Origin: Hordeum vulgare subsp. vulgare
Taxonomy: Eukaryota; Streptophyta; Magnoliopsida; Poales; Poaceae
DNA length: 64,000 bases
Assembly: GCF_904849725.1 (NCBI RefSeq)
Contig: NC_058520.1
Span: 540,732,583-540,796,582 of the forward strand
Direction: 5' to 3'
The notes beneath the pieces are model-generated. The model saw only the letters and a program-made list of their open reading frames with translations. It was not told the DNA's origin and made no database searches. The position numbers and the translations under genes were made by a program. Positions 57,660-64,000 of the stretch are shown one piece after another. Each line of letters opens with the position of its first letter. The stretch's first letter is position 1.

Positions 57660-58445
57660 AGCATAACAACGGCGGGGGATGGAGCTTGCAGCACACGGAT
57701 CTGTACGCGGCAGGGGCTAGGGAGGATCTAGAGGCGGGCGACGAGGACGGGGTCGCCGATAATGACGAGGAAGGCCGGAGCTCTATCGGATCCAAGGCAT
57801 CCGGAGCTCATGTCACAAAGGAGGCACGGAGACAGGGGAGGAGATAACGGGGGAAAGAGGGGAGGTGCAATGACAGGAGGTCGGACGGGCGACGGCTTGC
57901 TGCGGCGGCGGCTTGCTGCTGCAGATGGCGGCGTGGTGCAGTGTGCAGCCACAACTATGTTGTCTACGAGCGCCATGTGGCCGCCCTCCTCACCTGAGCT
58001 TCCCGGGCATCGGATACCTGCTCCCATAGCAAGTACGTCCAGGCGGCCGCCATACTCACCGCCTGCGTGGACTTCCCCTGTAGCGCCAATCTCAAGAGCC
58101 CCAACAGCTGCCCAATAGCTCGATTCCGTGCATCCCGGCTCAATTACTTCAAGGAGGAGGAGAAGGATGTTGGAGAGGCAGAGCTCATGGACACGGTTGC
58201 CTGTCCCGGGGAGGTTTGTAGCAACGGTGACCTCTGGTGCAGGAGGAGGTCTCCATGGAGGCGGAAATTTAATCCGACCTCACACGGGGCTGCCGGCCAC
58301 CCCGAGCTCCTGCTGCCGGCGGCCTCCCAAAGCTCCTCTCGGACTCCTCCCCGAGCCCGAAGCACGAACAAGGTACTTTGTTTCACACCTGAAGGTCACC
58401 TAGCTACTCCCTGTAAGTCAAATCCCCTTTTCAAATTCAGTAGTT
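57660..58445 (+). other. Possible captured gene fragment in the Helitron
   Basis: Base composition rises sharply to GC-rich here compared with the AT-rich remainder of the Helitron. A plus-strand frame includes a segment reading YVQAAAILTACVDFPC near 58025-58080, with a stop shortly upstream. No domain can be named. Helitrons often carry host exons, so capture is plausible but unproven. Confidence 0.4.
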
Positions 58446-60239
58446 AACCAAATTAACTAGGAAACCTTGACATACGCTTGGGTTCAGTAGCTCGATCTGC
58501 TGGTGCTAGGAGGGGTTATCATTAGAGCTGCAGCCGGTGCTGAGCACTCATAGTTTCAGGTTATTATTTCTTAGTTAATTTGTTCAAGATGGATGTGGCT
58601 AATCCGATTGGAAAGAATTCTTGCAGTTTGTAACCCAGATTATGCCTCAAATAACACATAGATCTATTGATTTATTCCTCACATCAATGTACTGAATGGG
58701 CTCAAAAATGGAGAAGTGCCATGGTGAGATGTGGCATGTTGGTTTCAGATTTCAGGAGATGCATAGTTCAGCAATGTTGTGTACTATTGGAGCACGCTTT
58801 TCATCTACAAATTCTGAGGTCACTTACCTTCTCTTTCTTTTCATCTGCAATTTTATGTAATGTGTGACCCCTTTTTCCATAAGGTGTTTGCTAATGTATG
58901 AGCCCAATCTAAAATTAATTAGGCTAATTGTGAGTGTTTTAGTTTCCTAGATGGTGATGCTTCAGTTATCGAAATCATGTGATTTCTATTTTCATGTCTA
59001 GACCTGGTTTCATCTTTGTTCACAAGGTGAATACCACTAAATCTTTAGTTGTTTATGCATTCACAGCCCATGCATATATATCTCAACTGCTTTATGACGC
59101 ACCTCCATCAATACAAAGCGCTCCCTTGGAAGCTTGGACAAAATTAATAAGTAGACCGAAGGCTTGAAATTGCAAGAAGCAACCTGCTTTGATTCAAATA
59201 TTTTGACAGTCGACCGATCTATTAGGAAATCTATGCCAGTTAATTTCCCCAGTATACATCCATGTTGTTTGATTAATCATAGTTTTCTTAGCCTCTTCGG
59301 ACTCTAATACAATTGTTTTCTATGGCCCAAAAACTGTTGCAAAGCACATATTAAGTGGTGATATATCCTAGAACAGGAAAACAAATCTGAAAAATACCTT
59401 TTCCATGAGAAATTGGAAATGTCACTTGGGCCGGAAAAACATAGCTAGATAATACTGATTAATTCCACCCTTGGCATGATCATATTCGTGTAGGCTGTTC
59501 TTTTACTCTTCAAACATTAGCAAACAATTTTTCCATCGATTATTGAGCACTAGGCAGGTATATGATGACATACACTTAAAAAAATCATGTACCCGTGGGT
59601 TGCAGGCTTGCAGCACGGCAATTGAGTCTCCTCCTCTTGAATAGTACGTGAGCATCACTCTGTTGATTGTTCCTTTCTCTCTCAATTTTGATCAGGTGCA
59701 CAACCAATATTTTTTAATCAAATGTGACTAACCTATACGAGGGTTCTTGTGGGTACCAAGTCAGAGTACACCTTTCTCCAGTTTGGCCTTGCAAAGTGTG
59801 TTCAGATCTGTAAATTAGCCGCCAAGAAAGCAAGCGACCATTGTGTATCTAAAACTTTTTGCAGTTAACAGAGGTCGTGAGAAGGGGGAGAATAAAAAAG
59901 CCTTGCTGTCGGAGGTGATATCAACATGTTAGTAGCAGCTACACATTGTGTGCAATAAGAGAACTTAAGCCTCGTGGTGAGTCGAGCTTGTAGTTGCAAT
60001 AAAAGATCTAATCACTTAATCTGTTTGATTTATTTTGGTTCACGATAACCGGTCTCTAAGCTTGTGTCATATCATGTAGTCCATCAACTAATCGTATTAT
60101 ATTAACATGTCTAATTATTAAGTGCAATCAACATCAGTTTTATTGATTTTAATTAACAAAATGGGTTGTATATTATTTATAATCATTATAGATAAAATAT
60201 GTTATGAGTCGGTTGATTTGAAGGGCATAATTTTGTTAC

Positions 60240-60257
60240 CCCGTTGCAACGCACGGG
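60240..60257 (+). terminator. Helitron 3' hairpin
   Basis: CCCGT pairs with ACGGG around TGCAACGC, followed by CTCTTTTG and the terminal CTAG. This structure marks the 3' end during Helitron rolling-circle transposition. Confidence 0.85.
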
Positions 60258-61080
60258 CTCTTTTGCTAGTGATATATAATTATGTATGAGATGATCATGT
60301 TGTAATAGTTAAATATTGACTTGCACGTCGATGCTACGGCAACCGGCAGGAGCCATAGGGTTGTCTTTAATTATTTTGCGCTTGGTGATGCTTTTCTTTA
60401 TTGCTAGTCAGTAGCTTTAGTAGTAACAGCATAGTTAGCGCGATAACCTCGACGGCAGCACAATGATGGAGATCATGGTGTGGCGCCGGTGACGATGGAG
60501 ATCATGCCGGTGCTTTGGTGATGGAGATCAAAAAGCACAAGCTCATGGCCATATCATGTCACTTATGATTTGCATGTGATGTTAATCCTTTTATGCACCT
60601 TATTTTTCTTAGGACGGCGGTAGCATTATAAGGTGATCCCTCACTAATAATTTCAAGATAAAATAGTGTTCTCCCCGAGTGTGCACCGTTGCGACAGTTC
60701 ATCGTTTCGAGACACCACATGATGAACGGGTGTGATAGACTCTACATTCACATACAACAGGTGCAAAACAGTTGCACACGCGGAACGCTCAGGTTAAACT
60801 TGACGAGCCTAGCATGTTCAGACATGGCCTCAGAACATAAGAGACCAAAAGTTCGAACATGATTCATATAGTAGATATCATCAACATGGAGATGTTCACC
60901 ATTGAAGCTAACTCAAATCACGTGATGATCGGACTTGAGTTAGTGAATTTGGATCATGTGTCACTCAAATGACTAGAGGGATGTCAATTTGAGTGGGAGT
61001 TTATTAGTAATATGATTAACTAAAATCAATTATCTTGAACATAGTCTAAGTAATCTTTGCAAATTTTATGTTGTAGATCA

Positions 61081-64000
61081 ATGGCTCGTGCGGTAGCAAC
61101 CCTGAATTTTAATGCGTTCCTAGAGAAAGCTAAGCCAAAATATGATGGAAGCAACTTTGTTGACTTGGCCCGTAATCTAAGGCTTATCCTCACGGCTGCC
61201 CAAAAGCAATATGTCCTTGATGCACCGCTAGGTGAAGCACCACCCCAACCAGCGATGCTAGAAGTCGCGTCAGGATGACTACTCATTAGTTCAATGTGTA
61301 GTTTTGTATGGCTTAGAACCGGGACTTCAAAGACGTTTTGAACGTCATGGAGCATATGAGATATTCCAGGAGTTGAAGTTTATCTTTGATAAGAATGCCT
61401 AGATCGAGAGGTATGAAACCTCCAATAAGTTATATGCTTGCAAAATGGAGGAGAATGGATCTGGCAGTGAACATGTGCTCAGAATGTCTGGGTACTCTAA
61501 CCGTCTGGCTGAGCTGGGAATTGCTCTCCCGCTAGAGGCTATCAATGACAGAGTTCTTCAATCACTGCCACCTAGCTATAAGGGATTTGTGTTGAACTAC
61601 AACATGCAAGGGATGAATAAATCACTCGTCGAGCTGTTTGTGATGTTGAAAGTCGTTGAGTCAGAAATCCAGAAAGAACATCAAGTGTTGATGGTCAATA
61701 GACCACTAGTTTCAAGAAAACCGGCAAAGGCAAGAAGGGTAACTCCAAGAAGAGTGGCAAAGTTGTTGGCCCTTTGACGAAGAAACCCAAGTCTGGACCC
61801 AAGCCGGAGATTAAGTGTTATCATTGCAAGGGGACTGGTCACTAGAAGCGGAACTGCCCAAGTATCTGGCTGATAAAAAGGCGGCCAACGCCAAACAAGG
61901 TATATTTGATATACATGTTATTGATGTGTACCTCACCAACTCTCGTTGTAGTGCCTGGGTATTTGATACCGGTTTGGTTTCTCACATTTTTGCAACTCAA
62001 AGTACGAACTACGGAATAGATGAAGGTTGGCGAAGGACGAAGTGACGATGGGCGTGGGAAATGGTTCCAAGGTTGATGTGATCGCCGTTGGCACGCTCTC
62101 ACTTCAATTACCATCGGGATTAGTGATGAACCTAAATAATTGTTATTTAGTGCATGCGTTAATCATGAACATTATATCTGTATCTTGTTTATTGCGAGAC
62201 GGTTACTCATTTAAGTCAGAGAAAAATGGTTGTTCTATTTATATGAGTAATATCATTTATGGTCATGCACCCAATGTGAGGGGTTTGTTCATGTTGAATC
62301 TCGACAGTGATGACACACATATCCATAACATTGAGGCCAAAAGATGTAGAATTAATAATGATAGCGCCACTTTCTTGTGGCACTTTCGCTTAGATCATAT
62401 TGGTGTAAAACGCATGAAGAAACTCCATGTCGATGGAATTTTGGAGTCACTTGATTTTGAATCACTTGACACATGTGAACCATGCCTCATAGGCAAGATG
62501 ACTAAGACTCCGTTCTACAGAACAATGGAGCATACAAGTGACTTGATGGTGATCATACATACTGATGTGTGCGGATCGATGAGCATAGAGGCACGTGGTG
62601 GTTATCGTTATTTTCTCACCTTCATAGATGATTTGAGTAGATATGGTCCTATTTACTTAATGAAGCACAAGTTTGAAACATTTAAAAAGTTCAAGCAATT
62701 TCAGAATGTAGTTAAAAATCATCATAACAAGAAGATCAAATTCCTACGATCTGGTCGAGGAGGTGAGTATATGAGTTATGAGTTTGGTACTCACTTAAGA
62801 CAACGTGGAATTGCTTCACAGTTGACACCGCCTGGAACACCACAGCGTAATGGTGTGTCTGAACATCGTAATCGTACTTTATGTTCTATGATGTCTCTTA
62901 CCGATTTGTCGTTATCGTTTTGGGGCTATGCATTAGAGACAATTGCATTCACTTTAAATAGACCATCAAAATCCATTGAGACAACACCATATGAACTGTG
63001 GTATGGCAAGAAGCCAAAGTTATCGTTTCTTAAAGTTTGGGGATGTGATGCTTATGTCAAAAAGCTTCAGCTTAAAAAGCTAGAACCCAAAGCAGAAAAG
63101 TGTGTCTTCATAGGATGCCCAAAAGATATAGTTGGATACACCTTCTATCTCAGACCCGAAGGCAAAGTGTCTGTCGCTAAAAACGGAGCATTTCTTGAGA
63201 AAAAGTTTCTATTAAAAAGAATTGAGTGGGAGGAAGATAGAACTTGATGAGTTTATAGAACTTCTACTTCAACCAGAGAGTAGCGTAGCACAGGAAGATG
63301 TTTCTATGGAACCTACCACAGTTGAGGAGGAAGTTAATGATGATGATCGTGAAACTTCAGATCAAGTTTCTATCGGACCTCGTAGGTCGACAAGGGCACG
63401 TACTGCTCCTGAGTGGTACGGAAACCTTGTCTTATCAATCATGTTGTTAGACACCGATGAACCTACGAGCTATGGAGAAGAAATGGTGGGCCTGGATTCC
63501 AACAAATGGTTAGAGGCCATGAAATCCGAGATAGGATCCATGTATGAATACAAAGTGTGGACTTTGTAATTATTACGTGAAGGTCGAAAGGCTATTCAGA
63601 ATAAATGGATCTTTAGGAACAAGATGGACACAAACGGTAATATAACCGTCTATAAAGCTCGACTTGTGGCAAAGGGTTTTTCACAAGTTCAATGAGTTGA
63701 CTATGATGAGACTTTCTCACCAGTAGCGATGCATAAGTTCGTCAGAATCATGTTAGCAGTAGCTGCATTTTTCGATTACGAAATTTGGCAGATGGATGTC
63801 AAAACAGCGTTCCTTAACGGTTTTCTTAAGGAAGAGTTGTATATGATGCAACCGGAAGGTTTTGTCGATCCAGAGAATGCTGACAAAGTATGCAAACTCC
63901 AGCGATCCATTTATGGATTGGTGCAAGCATCTCGGAGTTGGAATCAACACTTTGATGAGGTGATCAAGGCGTTTGGGTTCATACAAGTTTATAGGGAAGC
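61081..64000 (+). pseudogene. Copia B gag-pol, heavily decayed, cut by the window edge
   Basis: Starts at the ATG at 61081 and parallels Copia A. A deletion near 61260 and a one-base loss near 61697 shift the frame. The CCHC knuckle has a TAG in place of its Trp codon (61843-61845). A longer open part at 62027-63247 covers protease remnants and integrase, where the second catalytic Asp position (62753-62755) is GGT, Gly. Another shift near 63230 follows, then stops at about 63567 and 63692. Reverse transcriptase begins (WQMDVKTAFLNG) and is cut at 64000 before the catalytic YVDD. It cannot be active. Confidence 0.9.

Larger units (their letters stand above)
57495..60269 (+). mobile_element. 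Non-autonomous Helitron
   Basis: It starts TCTCTCCCTAATAATAAAG right after a host A and ends GCTCTTTTGCTAG right before a host T, the insertion rule for Helitrons. An 18-nt hairpin with the palindrome CGTTGCAACG sits 8 nt before the terminal CTAG. The empty site in Copia A (GTGATGTGATATATTGG near 48756) matches the joined flanks. No Rep/helicase frame is present in 2,775 bp. A GC-rich block at about 57660-58400 has stretches that look like decayed exons. Confidence 0.9.
55479..64000 (+). mobile_element. Internal region of old Copia element B (runs off the window)
   Basis: Leader and gag-pol homologous to Copia A along its length, starting with the same ATGGCATCATGAGCTAGG after the LTR. The leader is interrupted by CACTA E2 (55620-57196) and a Helitron (57495-60269). 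Between them and after them, leader sequence aligns base by base with 48480-49580 of A. The 3' part and 3' LTR lie outside the window. Confidence 0.9.

Overview
The window looks like nuclear DNA of a large-genome grass, most likely Triticeae (wheat, Aegilops, barley or rye). The main evidence is a Copia LTR of the Angela/BARE/WIS type (TGTTGGAATTATGCCCTAGA start, ~1.8 kb), Gypsy LTRs starting TGATACGTCTCC with tRNA-Asp primer sites, CACTA ends reading CACTACTAGAAAAA, and a Helitron with a CTAG end. I see one intact host gene, one broken copy of it, and more than 50 kb of nested transposable elements. No prokaryotic feature, CRISPR array, complete rRNA or tRNA gene was found.

Layout. 1-2125: gene-flanking DNA holding a small Stowaway-like relic and a deletion-derivative hAT element with a perfect 8-bp target duplication. 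2126-3710: a three-exon, 452-codon gene of the condensation/acyltransferase (HxxxD) type. 3971-10822: an almost full-length L1-type LINE, flanked by a 12-bp target duplication, with decayed ORF1 and ORF2. 11450-12458: an old Gypsy LTR relic holding two MITEs. 12469-13104: a pseudogene copy of exon 1 of the acyltransferase gene. 13646-17361: Gypsy LTR pieces and a Copia LTR split by a CACTA element that carries a 5S-rRNA-like segment. 17361-21657: a minus-strand Gypsy relic (G3) whose LTR is split by a solo Angela-like LTR. 21658-29913: minus-strand chromovirus debris, including a ~4.06 kb LTR and an RT-RNaseH-integrase-chromodomain pol with nonsense codons. 29914-45893: a minus-strand gag-protease-only Gypsy element (G1), with a second gag-protease-only element (G2, 37055-45322) inserted in its 5' LTR and flanked by GATCT. 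45894-64000: an old Copia element (B), hit in its LTR by a complete younger Copia element (A, 46526-55413, flanked by CATCA) and in its leader by a second CACTA element and a 2.8-kb Helitron. Copia B runs off the right edge inside reverse transcriptase.

The nesting gives an order of events: G1 before G2; B before A, the CACTA element and the Helitron; G3 before the solo LTR. By eye, LTR divergence is highest in G1, slightly lower in G2, and only about 2% in A, which agrees with that order. G1 and G2 encode gag and protease but no polymerase, so they would need enzymes from a related autonomous element. The most unusual signals are structural: a promoter-proximal quasi-palindrome with a G6 loop, shared by different Gypsy LTRs and showing a paired base change between the two LTRs of one element; a 5S-like pol III promoter core inside a CACTA element; and two primer-binding sites in tandem in G2. 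I found no convincing new multi-gene system.
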